A stretch of 64,000 bases of DNA from Anodontia alba (taxonomy: Eukaryota; Mollusca; Bivalvia; Lucinida; Lucinidae), in contig OZ024823.1 in assembly GCA_964016985.1 (NCBI GenBank), positions 63,012,514 to 63,076,513 on the forward strand. The letters run 5' to 3'. Made by a program: the position numbers and the translations under genes. This document shows positions 22,991 through 35,033 of the stretch, in pieces. Numbering within the stretch: position 1 is the stretch's first letter; every line of letters starts with the position of its first letter. The notes under the pieces are model-generated. The model ran no database searches. It worked only from the letters and a program-made list of their open reading frames with translations, and was not told where the DNA came from.

Positions 22991-23457
22991 TATTATTTAC
23001 GTCCTTGGTTTCAGCTATCATAGAGAGCCTGGTTTTCAGTCAGAGTGTGAAATAACTAGAGTGGTATTTCATCTCTCTGGTGAAATGAGACCGTTTTAAG
23101 AAATAGTAAAAGAGAAGATGTTGGCCAAATTTTAATCCGTTGTTCACTCAAAGTGTAGTTTATATTTTCTAGTCCTTTGGTGTCATTGAGCCCATTTCTG
23201 CATTTGTAAATTCGTATGAGGGTCACTGATGGGGCATTATTGGCTGCAACTAACTAGTCTGGCCTAGAAATTTTGACACTTCAGCTCTTTTTTATTTTTG
23301 TGTTCATTGCTCTCAAGAGTCTTCATTTTTAGAACTTAATGATAAATAATGAGCTCAAACATGAATAAAATAGCATTGATCAAAATGTTTCTTATGTCTT
23401 CAACAATATGCATGAATACTGTCACAATAGGTAACCAAAGCTTTACTAAAATTTCAG

Positions 23458-23584
23458 AAAAATTAAAGATCTAAGAAGGAGACAACAGTCGACATTCAGT
23501 GAACCACCACCAGACAATACTGACTCTGATGAGGACAATATGTTTGGATTCAAACAGATTATTGAAGAATCGGAGGATATTTGA
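23458..23584 (+). CDS. Terminal coding exon of an unidentified gene
   Basis: An acceptor (CTTTACTAAAATTTCAG, ending 23,457) is followed by one base completing a codon and 41 open codons to a TGA at 23,582-23,584. The residues are typical of an unstructured acidic protein tail: KIKDLRRRQQSTF, then SEPPPDNTDSDEDNM, then FGFKQIIEESEDI at the end. Composition and splice site support a real last exon; the protein is not recognised. The preceding exon must end with two bases of a split codon, which the phase-0 exon at 8,536 does not, so at least one further exon lies between if they are one gene. A hAT-type MITE sits 50 bp after the stop, in the presumed 3' UTR. Confidence 0.55.
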
Positions 23585-23634
23585 AAGAAGGAATAATCAG
23601 TATTAGGAGTCGTGTCACAGGTGTGCTCTTATAC

Positions 23635-24024
23635 TAGTGTCGGAACAATTAATCGAAAATAATCGAAACTAATCAGATGAGCCTAGTATCGGCAACTATC
23701 GACTATTTTTTTTTCACAATCGATTATTTGAAATTCTGTTATAACAAAGGTGGACCAAAGGTCACATAATGAGACATACATATCAAGAGTAAGACTTTAA
23801 TCGACTAGAACCATGCCTGCAAGCATCTGGTCTGCCTTGAAACAACTTTATCTTAAATTTACTTAGTCAGTTGCATTCTAACATGTACAGAAATCTAAGA
23901 GCCATAGGCTTTAATCTTTTTAGTTTGGTGTGTGTTATAGGATATCCGATTGTATAATCGATAATGAATCGGTTTTACTTTAACGATAATCGATTGTTAT
24001 TTTCCTGCCCGATTCCCAACATTA
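23635..24024. mobile_element. hAT-type MITE
   Basis: A 390-bp element with imperfect inverted ends (TAGTGTCGGAA at the left; the right end reads TAATGTTGGGAAT in reverse complement) and ATCGATTATT-rich subterminal repeats. It is flanked by an exact 8-bp duplication TCTTATAC (23,627-23,634 and 24,025-24,032), the length typical of hAT. No coding capacity. Confidence 0.85.
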
Positions 24025-24032
24025 TCTTATAC

Positions 24033-25269
24033 TTGATGGGAAATAGCAGGGCACCTTTAAATTCTGTTTTGAGTACCTTTGAGAAAAGGAGCAGATCAAA
24101 ATTAAGTCGCAAATGGATGATTGATCAGCGGCTACTATCTAAATTGGAATCAGTCACTGTTATATGAACTTACAGGTAAATTAATGAGATGTTTAGGGTT
24201 TAGTTATTTATTTTGTGTGACGAACGGTTTACTGTTCAAACATGATGCAGAGGAAAATGAAATTAAGCAGTGTGTTTCTAAAGTCTTACAACTAGCAATA
24301 TGTGAATTATTCAACCAAAGGTTTTATCTTGGTAAGTTAATTTATAAGAAAAATTCCCCAAATGGTCAAATAATAATTTTGTACTTATCACTGCTTTTAA
24401 CAACAAAAGGAAGAGAAAGTTAACATTGCATCATATTGGAAAAAATTTATTTGTAATCTTATCGAGATAAAATTTAAAATCTGGAGGGTTACATTTTTGA
24501 AAAGTTTTTAGCCATTAAAAGTTTTCAAGCTTGTACGTCCGTATTCGCACGACTGCCAATTTACAGCGTTTTCAGAGTTGCTGATGCCGTTGTCACTAAT
24601 TTATGCCGAGTTAACTCTTCCATCAAGTCTATTTATCATTTTAGGAGCAACAACATCATTTTGATATTGACTATTGTTTTCACATTAATGGATGTAATTT
24701 AAGGGCAAAGAGTGAAGACCCTGATCAGACGCCACATTTAGTGCTTCTGTTCCGCATCTTCACCACTTGCCTATGTCTGTTTTATGTGACACACTTGGCA
24801 TAAAATTGCTTATTGAGATAATATCATGTTATTATTTTGTCTTTCATGTTATGGTTCAATGTTTATGGTCAGTTGTAGATAAATAAAATCGCTGTCAGTG
24901 CTTGCTTTACAACAGTAAAGTATATTAAAACACAATTTTCATACTAAGACCCAATCAACTATAACCCTAAATTTTTAGACAATCAGGCCTATAGAAAAAA
25001 TGCAGACCCAGAGCAGAGGAGCAGTCTGGTCAGAGGCATCAATGTCCAACAACAACAAATATTCAAAGTCAAAAGTTTAGGATAATGTCCGCTATTTAAG
25101 TATTTTTACTGTATAGCTCAAACATTTTTTTTTATAGCAATGGTATCAGTTAATTGTTTTTACAAGACAGCCTCTTTAAATTAATGCCTTGAAACACTAC
25201 AATTTAATATCACAGGAATGCCATTAACTTGCTGGAAGAAGATAATGGATAAAACGTTTGCTACCCTGA
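24033..25269. other. Non-coding; doubtful open frames
   Basis: Frames ending near 24,167 and at 24,121-24,423 are adjacent to donor-like sites (ACAG|GTAAAT at about 24,175; CTTG|GTAAGT at about 24,331) but lack acceptors and resemble nothing known to me. The rest is AT-rich with no visible structure. Confidence 0.3.
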
Positions 25270-27470
25270 CATGGTAGTGCTCTCTAGGTTGGACGATCGA
25301 CTGAATATCAAACTTGACCTGTATTTCACAATTATATATCCTTCAGCAAACTTTCAATAAAACTAATGCATCCCTGCGAAATGTATTGAGCGGAAACCAA
25401 TATCAACACACCAACAAAAGCGATAAACAAGAAGGCCATGATGGCCCTATATTATCGCTCACCTGAATCATGTTATGCATAGCACTGCTGACAGAGATGG
25501 GGTCTGAAGGTCATGCGGACCTTGACCATGACCTTTGCTCTCAGGGTCATCTTCTATTCATATGAAACATCCCTATTACGTTTGAGGATCCTAGCCCCAA
25601 GCATTGCTGAGTTACAAGCTTGTTTTGTACTAGAGGTCACTGTGACCTTGGCCTTTGCCATTAGGGTCATCTATTGGTCAAGATCAACATCCCATCTAAG
25701 TTCAAGGGTTCTAGCCTCAAGCACTGCCAAATTATTAGCTTTTTAGTACTAAAGGTCATGGTGACCTTGCCATGACCTTTGCCCTCGGTGTCATCTACTG
25801 GTGAGGACCAACATCCTTCTAAGTTTGAGGGTCCTAGCCCCAAGCATTGCCAAGTTATCAAGCTTTTTAGTACTAAAGGTCCTGGTGACCTTGACCTTTG
25901 CTCTCAGGATCATCTACTGGTGGGGACCAACATCTCTACTAAGTTTGAGGATCCTAACCATAAGCATTGCAGAATTATAAGCCTTTTTGGTACTAAAGGT
26001 CATGGTGACCTTGACCTTTAAAAGGTCATCTACTCTTCAGGTCCACTCTCCCTATTAGTTTGATAGTCCTAGGCCTAATCACTGCCAATGGCTTTTTGCT
26101 CTATGTAAAACAAGTGACCCAAGCCCCTCTGGGCAGGGCCTCTTTCCACCCCAGTGGCATAATTTGAACACTCTTGTCAGAGGACCTCTAGGCAATGCTA
26201 CATATCAAATATCAAAGGCCTAGGCCTTGCACTTTCAGACAAGAAGGTTTTTTTGTGTTTTCCAATATGTCTATGTCAAACATGTCTGTCCCAGGGCGGG
26301 GCCATTTTTTGGCCCCAGGGCTATAATTTGAACAATCTTGGCAGAGTTGCATAAGGTGAAGCTATGTACCAAATATCAAATGCCCGGGCCTTCTGGTTTC
26401 ATGTAAGAAGATTTTTGAAGGTTTTCTCTATATAAGTCTATGTAAAACATGTCGGCCTGAGGGCGGGGCCATGTTTTGGCCCCAGGGCAATAACCTGAAC
26501 AATCTTGGTAGAGGTCCACTAGGTGAAGCTATGTATCAAATATCAAAGGCCTGGGCCTTCTGCTTTTAGACAAGAAGATTTTTAAAGTTTTTCCCTATAT
26601 GGATCTATGTAAAACAAGTGACCCCCTGGTCATTTTGACCTCGGGGCTATAATTTGAACAACTTTGGTAGAGGTCCACTAGACAAAGCTACATACCAAAT
26701 ATCAAAGACCTGGGCCTTCTGGTCTCAGACAAGAGGATTTTTTGTTTTCAGTTAAACAATCTATTTTTAGCTCCTGCGACCTAGATGTGCAATGGATCGG
26801 AACCACTTGAACAACTTTGAAAGAGGATCATTCCTGTGAAGTGTGGTCAAAATCCAATCAGTGATTTAAGAGAAGATGTCGTTTGAAGAAATTGTTCACA
26901 GATGGAGGCATGGATGCACTACAGATGACGGACAAAATGTGATCACAAAAGCTTACTGTGACAGGTGAGCTAAAAAGGGCCATAATTCAGCCAAAATTTT
27001 GCGGATGATTACTAATATAAAACTTATGTTCATCTGCAAACTTTCAATAAAATTAATGCATCCCTGCAGAGGTTATTGATCGGAAACCAATATCAACACA
27101 CCAACAAAAACTAAGTAGAAAAAGGGCCATAACTCAACCAAAAATTGGCAGATGATTACCAATATTGATCTTGACCTGTATTTTACAGTGATATAAAGTT
27201 CTGCAAAGTTTGAAAGATATCAATGTATCTCTTCAAAAGTTACAGTGCAAAGAAACAAGAAAAACTAAGTCAAAAAATGGCCATAACAGCCAAAATTTGG
27301 CAGATGATTACCAATATCAAACCTGACCTGTATTTTACAGTGATATAAAGTTCTGTAAAGTTTAAATGAAATCAATGAAGCCCTTCAAAAGTTATTGAGC
27401 AGAAAGGAAAAGTGTGACAACCACACCGACGAGCCGATGACACCGACGCGGATGGACAACTTGATCCCAA
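25270..27470. repeat. Array of ~170-bp repeats split by a nested element
   Basis: Units marked by ATCAAACTTGACCTGTATTT and CAATATCAACACACCAACAA occur at 25,290-25,425 and again at 26,975-27,415. The separation is caused by element A (25,426-26,974). The array ends in GCCGATGACACCGACGCGG, like the 3' part of the other tandem-repeat elements. Same family as 6,640-7,060. Confidence 0.7.
25426..26974 (+). mobile_element. Tandem-repeat element A (pearl/Helentron-like)
   Basis: 5' end AACAAGAAGGCCATGATGGCC (a near-perfect hairpin), then ATCGCTCACCTGA; 3' end ACAGGTGAGCTAAAAA. It carries two unrelated tandem arrays: a ~125-bp unit (25,500-26,090; marker GGTGACCTTGACCTTTG) and a ~168-bp unit (26,100-26,760; marker GGCGGGGCC). 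The last ~200 bp match the 3' part of element D near 56,720-56,870 (ATCTATTTTTAGCTC...CAATCAGTG). Open frames inside are repeat artefacts. GCTCACCTG and CAGGTGAGC form subterminal inverted repeats, as described for Helentron-type non-autonomous elements. Confidence 0.75.
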
Positions 27471-27879
27471 TGTGTCTGCCATGCTACACAGATGACACAA
27501 AAATCTGTAAACTATCACAGGTCAATATTCTACTGTCATAAATGAAGCTCAATGTGGGGAAACCCAACATATGTCCACATGCCAATAGTGAAGACTTATT
27601 CCAGCACTAGACTGGTCTCTAGGTGTGCAACATCTGCATACAGATAATTTTCCAAGAGCAAGTTTCATATATTGTGCCGACTAGCACAGTAATGTAAGAG
27701 TAGTTCTGTCCATGTCAACTCTTTTCCAGGATGGATTGGACTGTCCTTGGAAGAAATTGTTTCTGAAAAAAAATATCACCCATGTCAATACTAATTACAT
27801 GAAAAGCAAACTCAAATCAACCTACTCATATATAGACTGCTTGGGATCTTCACTGTTCACATTATGAAAACATGCCTAT
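27471..27879. other. No feature seen
   Basis: Unique AT-rich sequence with no exon signals or repeats that I can support. Confidence 0.4.
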
Positions 27880-28135
27880 TCAAATATACTGAAAATTTTA
27901 CCACCAAACAATGAAAATTTTCAGATAAAAAATTCTAACATTTTCAATATATCTGCTCAAAGCATAGATTGTGGTACTCAATAGATTAGAACCGCCTCAA
28001 TAAGACAGTTCTAACGAGTACCCACAATCTCTGTTTTTGAGCAGAAATAAGAAAAATAATGTATACCCCTGTGAACGCCAGTTTTACTATATAAAAGTAG
28101 GGTTTAAGGGGGGGTCAAAATTATATAGGCATGTT
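27880..28135. repeat. Foldback MITE-like repeat (copy 2)
   Basis: Closely matches 2,655-2,915 through the same order of blocks (AATGAAAATTTTCAGATAAA; ATTGTGG...; GTTCTAACGAGTACCCACAA; GAGCAGAAATAAGAAAAATA; a G-run). Confidence 0.7.
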
Positions 28136-29314
28136 TTCGTGATATCTTAACTATTAAAGTGCCAGTTCCAGCAGTAGTGGATGACATTCTAAAATATTCT
28201 TATTTCTCAGAGCAAATAATAATTTTCTGCAGATGATTCCCATGAATTCTGAAGCCTCATGTTCTTAGAAAAATAAACAATAAATCTTTCAGAATGTTGT
28301 CTGAAACAATTTTAAAATCATTTTAAATGGCTCTTTAACCCTTCAGCCCTGCAAACCAAAACATATCTTTGCAAACAGTGTAGATCCAGATAAGATGGCT
28401 CATAACAAGCCGTCTCATCAGGATCTACACTTTTTGCCAATCTGTGTTGGTTTCTGACTGACATATCTATTTGCAACAATGGGCATGTCCAAAGATGGAA
28501 TAGTCCACTCGAGAAAGTCAAGGGTGAAAGGGTAAAGGGTAAGTAGTTATTGATTGCTACAAACTATATTAATGAACAGAATAGCTTATAAATCAAACTG
28601 CCTACATCCACTAGCATTTCTGTGTTATCACATTACTATACATGTATGCTACCCTCCCTGCTCCCACTTCTTAAAAAGTGATTTTGTACAGACAGCCATA
28701 ACTCTACATATATTACATTGAATGACCTACTTTCAACATGATACACTTTGATACAGACTTTGTTACAAGGGTCATAACTCTAGAAATACTGCATCTAACA
28801 GAAGTCTGATTTACACATTTTTTTCTGTGATTCATTGACTGAATTAGAGAGCCTCTATGTGAGGTGAACACTCATTTTGTATTTTTACAATATCTGAACC
28901 TAAGGTGAAGATTTGTTAGCAGTAAAATTGATTTACCCTTCCCACATCCCTTACTGTCCTTTCGACATCACTGGGAAAGACGTTTTTTGCTTGGCGTTTT
29001 ATCTTAAATGAAAATATTCTGTTCTGATTGACCATATATTATCAGAAACAATTTGTCTTTTCCGTTTCTGAATTTTGTTCTCAAATATGTACCCTAAAAG
29101 TAAATTTACTGCCAAAAATTGGTCTAACCTATGCAATTTCTATGGTAAAGTGATTTTTTTGAATTTTTAAGAAATTTTTTTTACTTTTCTTTGCGGAATT
29201 TGAATCATCGATGTTTCACAACAAGTGGAATTTGTTGAAAATCTGCCTCCAAGTTACTAGATTTCTGCATAATTTGCATTCATTTTTACTATGGGGAAAA
29301 AGTGAAAATAGTTG

Positions 29315-29351
<37 letters not shown>

Positions 29352-29502
29352 AGTGACTGGAATAAAACCTTTAATGCATAGATAGTTATGACAAATGGTT
29401 TTGCATTAAATCATGACAAAAGTTTGCAAATTTTCTTCTTCTATGTAAAGCACCAAGCAAAAAATGTCTTTCTGAAAGATGTTGAAAGCACAGTAATAGT
29501 TT
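28136..29502. other. Non-coding, ends in poly-A
   Basis: Contains a short segment related to the 44,700 hairpin family (GATGACATTCTAAAATATTC, near 28,170) and a poly-A run at 29,318-29,350. No gene seen. Confidence 0.4.
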
Positions 29503-31295
29503 TTAGCTCACCTGTGCACGGCTCAGGATGAGCTGTTGTGATTACTCGCCATCCGTCGTCCGTCTGTCGTCCGTCCGTCCACACATTTAAACGACTTCTC
29601 CTTTGTAACCCCTGGGCCAATTTTCTTCAAACTTCATGTGGAGCCTTCTGTTGAAAGGGGATTGCAAATTTATAAAAATGGTCAGGGTCAGTTAATCAAG
29701 ATGGCCGCCATGCCCATATATGGTTAAAACACTTAAAAATCTTTTTCTCTGGAACCAAGAAAGCTTCAAGGCTGAATCTTGGTATATAGCATCATGGACT
29801 CAAGGTCTACCAAGTTTGTTCAAATGATGACCTTAAGTTGTACTTTGACCTTTCTACGGCAAGGTCAAATTTGCATCCCTTTACATTTATATGGGAAAAA
29901 TGTCATTTTCTAAAAATGCATAAAAGACTAATGGCTGAATCCTACAATATATGATGAAACTAGTAAAACATTTTAATTACAATCAAAATTTTGTCCCCTT
30001 GTGGTTATCTGCCCTTGCCACTGGGCTATATACATGTTTAAAATTGTGTAATTTTTAAATATCTTCTTCTCTGAAACTGCTTGAGCAATTTTCACCAGAT
30101 TTCACATAGAGCCTTATGTTGAAAGGGTATTGCCAATTTGTTCAAATGGTTCCGCATCATTGAACAAGATGGCCGCCATGCCTATATATGGTAGAAATAC
30201 TTAAAAATCTTCTTCTCCAGAACCAAGAAAGCTTTGGGGCTGAATCTTGGTATATAGCATCGAGGACTCAAGGTCTACCAAGTTTGTTAAAAAGATGACC
30301 GTAAGTTGACCTTTAATCTTTTTACGGCAAGGTCAAATTTGCGTCCCCATGCATTTGTTTGGGGAAAATGTTGAAAAGTCATTTTCTATGAATGTATTAA
30401 AGAATAATGGCTGAAATTTACAATATGTGATTAAAGTAGTAAAACATTTTAGTTATAATCAAAATTTTGTCCCTTGAGGGTTATCTGCCCTTGACACTTG
30501 GTTATATACATGTATAAAATTTTGTAATTTTTAAATGTCTTCTACTCTGAAACTGCTTGAGCAATTTTCAACAGATTTCACATGGGACCTTCAGTCTAAG
30601 TGACACTGACACTTTGTTTAAATGGTTCTGCATCATTGAACAAGATTACGGCCATGCCCATATATGGTATTTAAAGTAAAACATATTCTAACTAGCAATA
30701 CTTAACCTATAGATAATGTGCTATTCTATTATGGGCCTTCCATCGAAAGGATATTGCCAATTGGTTCAAATGGTTCCGTGCAATTGAACAAGATGGCCGC
30801 CATGTCCATATATGGTAAATGCTCTTAAAAATCTTCTCCTCCAGAACCAAGAAAGCTTGGGGGCTGAATCTTGGTACATAGGACTCAAGCTCTACCAAGT
30901 TTGTTCAAACGATGATCATAGGTTGACTTTTGATCTTTTTACTGCAAGATTCAAATTTGCATCTCTATAGATTTGGAGGGGGGGGAGGGGGGGGGGGGGG
31001 GAGAGCGAGTTGAAAAATCATCTTTTTTCAATATGTATTAAGACTAATGGCTGAAACATATAATGTATGATTAAAGTAGTAAAATGTTTTAGTTAGGATG
31101 AAAATTTCGCCCCCAGGGGTTATCTTTTGCTCCTGTGCTATATACAGGTAAACCATGTAATCTTATCTGAAACCACATGACCAATTTTCACCAGATTTCA
31201 CACGGGGACTGCAGTCTAAGCGATGCTGACACTTTGTTCAAATGGTTCTGCATCACTGAACAAGATGGTGGCCATGCCCATATATGGTATTTAAA

Positions 31296-31561
31296 GTAAA
31301 ACATATTTTAACTAGCAATACTTAACCTATAGATAATGTGCTATTCTATTCTGTATTTTCACCCCTTCCACAGAAGAGTCTTAATCCAGAAGGTCCCATA
31401 GACAGTTACCTGTGTGACGTTATTCTTCCCACTCTTTCAATCACGTGTCAGTTTCTTCGAAGTGTAAAATAATAAAATATTAATTAGAACTGAGCTGCGC
31501 GGGAGGAAGGAGGGACCCTCTTATCTATAGGTTAAGTATTGCTAGTTAAAATATATTTTAC
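31296..31561 (-). mobile_element. Short inverted-repeat element E1, deletion derivative
   Basis: About 265 bp with ~40-bp nearly perfect inverted ends (GTAAAACATATTTTAACTAG at the left). Its left ~150 bp, including CTATTCTGTATTTTCACCCC and AGTCTTAATCCAGAAGG, match the right end of the larger element E2 in inverse orientation. It is therefore an internally deleted relative, head-to-head with E2. Confidence 0.7.
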
Positions 31562-31574
31562 TTTTAAAAACTTC

Positions 31575-34431
31575 ATTTTAACTGCACAATACATTAACCT
31601 ATAGATGTGCTAGAATTTGCAGATTAGGAGGGAGGAACTCTCCTAGTTCTAACACATATAATACAAATCCCTATACTTCTAGATTAAGACTCAGGAAACT
31701 AAGGAATCAGATACATTCTATTTCTATATATAAGAGTTAGAATGCTCTAGATTCACTAATGACATATCTTAAAGGTATTACTACCTTATATATATATATA
31801 GTCGACTCTGAGGGGCTGTTAGTTTTCCAGCCTCAGAGGCCTAAATTCCTGCCCCGCCCCCCCCGCCCCCCCCCCCGGCCCCCTTCCACACCCCCTTCTG
31901 TTTTGGGTAACAACATGTTGATCCCAAAAAAAGAATAAATGAGTCATTGAGACATAACCTCAATACTGGACTTTAAATGCAATCTCAAGAATACTGTTTG
32001 ATAATACATCTGAGCCAAACTTGTCAAACAGATGTTTAGACAAATAGCTGTCTATTTTGAGAGGCGCATTATTCGATAAGGAAAAGTCTTCTTGAACGAG
32101 TTTCCTATAGATAACCTACATTTCTCGAGATTTTCATATAAATCCTAGACATGTAAAGATTATCTAATTAGTAAATAGTCTAAACTATTTATAAATATGA
32201 TCTAGTTAGAATCTGATTAATTGGACCGATTTGACTGTTTCCAATAACCAGTTCATAATAGTTAAATAACCATAAGGCTTTATAATAATTCCCTTTTGCA
32301 TTTCAATCTAAAAAAGGAATAATCATAATTTGGGTAAATGGACTAATCCTTGCTGAATACCCAGTTTACCCATCAATGATAGCGAATATATGATTGATAA
32401 TTTTATCTATTGCTAGACTGATTGTATTAACATATCTTAGTCCCAGCAATGATACTAGAAAGAGATTGTCTGCTTCTGCGGATGAAGAATGACAACCTGA
32501 ATAATTTCAATAAAACGCTTCTACTTTAAGAGATTTAGGAAATATTTCTTATCCGAAACAAAATTAACAAAAGGAAAGACTGCTAACACCATAACATAGA
32601 GTTTGGCAGACGAAACAGTTTTCATAAGAAGAAAAAGGCTGGTAACATAGCGTACTATAAAACAGCCTCCTAATTAAGAGGAAGACCTTACAATATGTAT
32701 CAAGAACTAAGAAAGAACTGGCTAGAATCATTTCAATTACCAGGTCTAAGTATTACATACCATGGATCTAATTCTTAAATAATTCTTATCAATATTATTA
32801 GTCAAATTCCGACAGTATATTAATAATTTGATTATGATAGTAAGAGAAGTAATATCGATATGACTTCCTTCTATGAGATAGTATAATATAGGAAATTCTT
32901 ACTCCATAAATGCTTAAAACTTTCCTACTTAGACGAGAATATGGGAGTTTATTACGCAAATTTCAACTGATCATAGTATAATATAAGTATACATGTCTAG
33001 TCAAAATAATACTAATTTTAGTATCTCTGGTAACGCAAAATGTAGAGGTTCAGAGACATAATTAACTATTCTGCACGAATATAATGGATTAGTGAGAAAC
33101 AATTATCTTATCATTCATAATATATATACAATTATAGGATATTCCTGTTATGAATAAATCATTAAACATAACTAATTTATTCAGGTAGAAAAATAATTTA
33201 GATTGTAATAATCTATAAGATGTTCCATTTTATGGATAAATCATTCATCATGACGGTAAGATTATCCACAGAAACTAGATATAATAAAATATAACTCTAA
33301 GGATTGTATATAATGATGAACAATCCATTTGTAATATATCAAATAGTCAAATATCAAATAGTTTAAGACAAATTTCTTAATAGTTGAAACCTCCTGAAAT
33401 ATCACGAATATCTATACTTGTATCTGATATCAGGAAAGGTAGGAGGGACTCTCAAGATCTATGTGTAGATTGGGAGAGTAACTTTACCCGGTGCCTGGAT
33501 GACCGGTGACTTATGACCAGTGACTAGATGACCGGTGATTTTACCCAGTGCCTGCATGAACAGGAACTGGATGACTGGTGACCAGTCATTAGATGACTGG
33601 TGATTTTACCCGGTACCTGGATGACCAGTGCCTGGTGAAGCTGATGAGGAATGACTGGTGATTGGTTGACCGGTGGCTGGTTGACTGGTGACTGGTTGAC
33701 CAGTGACTGGTGCCTGGTGGACTTAGACTTAATGGGTGCTATAAGTACTCAATAAAGATGCCACCCAGATGAGTCCTACCCCTGGTAGTATAGCCCTGTG
33801 GGGTGGTGTCCCATCAGTAAAGAATTGTCGTATAACCCAAAAGGGTTGACAAGTTCTTTACTTATCAGCTTTTCCACCATAGTAATCTTCAGCCAAATCG
33901 TCGTTGTCTGCAAGATACCAATACTAGTCCAGTTATTACAGATCACGTCAATGAATAACCTGGAACAGAAAGAACAAGTTAAATATTTGAGTTATTATGC
34001 AAGACTTCCGAACCGAACACGAGCGTTGTGCCGATAAATACGAGAGTCGCAAAAACGTATGACGCAAATTAATGATAAAAAATAACAAGAAATTGAAAAT
34101 CAATTTATTGACAATAAAAGAATCTTCAGTGAAAGGAATGAGAAAGGAATGTAAGAAAACAGGAACTAAGAAAATAGACCTGAGAAAAAGAAAGAAATTT
34201 AGATTTTTTATCACCGGCAAAAATCCTGTTTATTTTCTTGTTCCACAGAAAAGAAACTGACATGTGACTGAAAGAGCAAGAAGAGTTACGTCACACAGGT
34301 AACTGCCTAAGGGACCTTCTGGATTAAGACTCTTTAAGATGACTGAATTGTCGTTTTTTTCTGTGAAAGGGGTGAAAATACAGAATAGAATAGCACATTA
34401 TCTATAGGTTAATGTATTGTGCAGTTAAAAT
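31575..34431. mobile_element. 2.86-kb element E2 with 32-bp perfect inverted ends, no ORF
   Basis: The 32 bp starting ATTTTAACTGCACAATACAT at 31,575-31,606 are exactly inverted at 34,400-34,431. CTTC directly flanks both ends (31,571-31,574 and 34,432-34,435) and may be a 4-bp target duplication. The interior 31,640-33,470 is strongly AT-rich and has no ORF over 60 codons on either strand. A CTGGTGAC-type tandem repeat lies at 33,480-33,725. There is a C-run near 31,850. I cannot assign a superfamily. Confidence 0.7.
33480..33725. repeat. GACTGGTGAC minisatellite
   Basis: Around twenty degenerate copies of a 10-12-bp unit GACTGGTGACC/GGATGACCGGTG occur within 245 bp, inside element E2. Confidence 0.8.
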
Positions 34432-34899
34432 CTTCTCTAGTACTATGAAAGCTTTAAGGCTGAATCTTGGTATACAGCATCGGGGACTCAAGATCTACCA
34501 AGTTTGTTATAATGATGAGACTAGGATGACCTTTGACCTTTTTATGGTGTGGTCAAATTTGTGTCCCAGTTGCTGTGGCAAACTGGAAGACTGCTGCATG
34601 GCATTTGCAAATATGCAGGTGAGCGAATTGTGGCCCATGGGCCTCTTGTTACTACTACCCATCCTAAGTTTGTGGTTCTCATGTTTTTAGTTCTTTGTGA
34701 GGCCTTGTGGCTACTCACTGTAAGACTTTTTTATGTTTTGTCTTGTTTGTTGTCTTACTGTTGTATTTGGTGGATCCTGTCTAGCATCGTGATCACCTCA
34801 TGGTGGAATGTAGAAGAGAAAAGTGGTTGATTTGCTTTTCTTTGGTTGTGGCAAGTGCTGCCATTCACTACAGCTGAAATGTCAATAAAGAAAGTTTAC

Positions 34900-35033
34900 C
34901 TTAATTATTATGCTCAGCTTCTTCCTACAGTTTTCTTCATTATGTGTTGCCATAGCAACAATATTGGATAAGAGTACTAATCCACAAATACTGCCAAGGA
35001 TGGTACCATCTGACAAAATATTTACAATGGATT
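34900..35033 (-). CDS. Exon of an unidentified helical-repeat-like protein (downstream exon)
   Basis: Minus-strand acceptor GATCTTTTTCAG (plus 35,034-35,045) and donor ATTAAG|GTAAAC (plus 34,899). The 134 bp encode 44 residues, including SIVNILSDGTILGSICGLV and LLSNIVAMATHNEENC, a leucine-rich helical pattern like HEAT/ARM repeats. The exon begins with AA of a split codon; the exon at 40,542-40,665 ends with a single G, so the two join in phase to give Glu. It ends in phase 0, and the next exon was not found in this window. The function is not recognised. Confidence 0.6.

Larger units (their letters stand above)
29503..34650 (-). mobile_element. Tandem-repeat element E (pearl/Helentron-like), interrupted
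   Basis: Read on the minus strand it starts AACAAGAGGCCCATGGGCC (plus end 34,650) and finishes CAGGTGAGCTAAAAA (plus 29,503), with the GACGGACG-rich segment typical of the 3' parts. Its unit is about 470 bp (markers AAGATGGCCGCCATGCC and AACCAAGAAAGCTT, at about 29,700, 30,170 and 30,790, and resuming at 34,440). Two inverted-repeat elements (31,296-31,561 and 31,575-34,431) interrupt the array. A fragment of the same inserted family is also embedded at 30,684-30,735. Confidence 0.75.

Noticed and set aside
24121..24423. 100-codon frame with donor-like sites
   Set aside because: No acceptor, no recognisable sequence; the adjoining frame is partly MITE sequence.
25513..26021. Overlapping frames with repeated LRILAPSI-like segments
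   Set aside because: Translations of the ~125-bp repeat unit of element A.
31575..34431. DIRS-type or LTR retrotransposon
   Set aside because: It has inverted rather than direct ends and no reverse transcriptase or recombinase frame.
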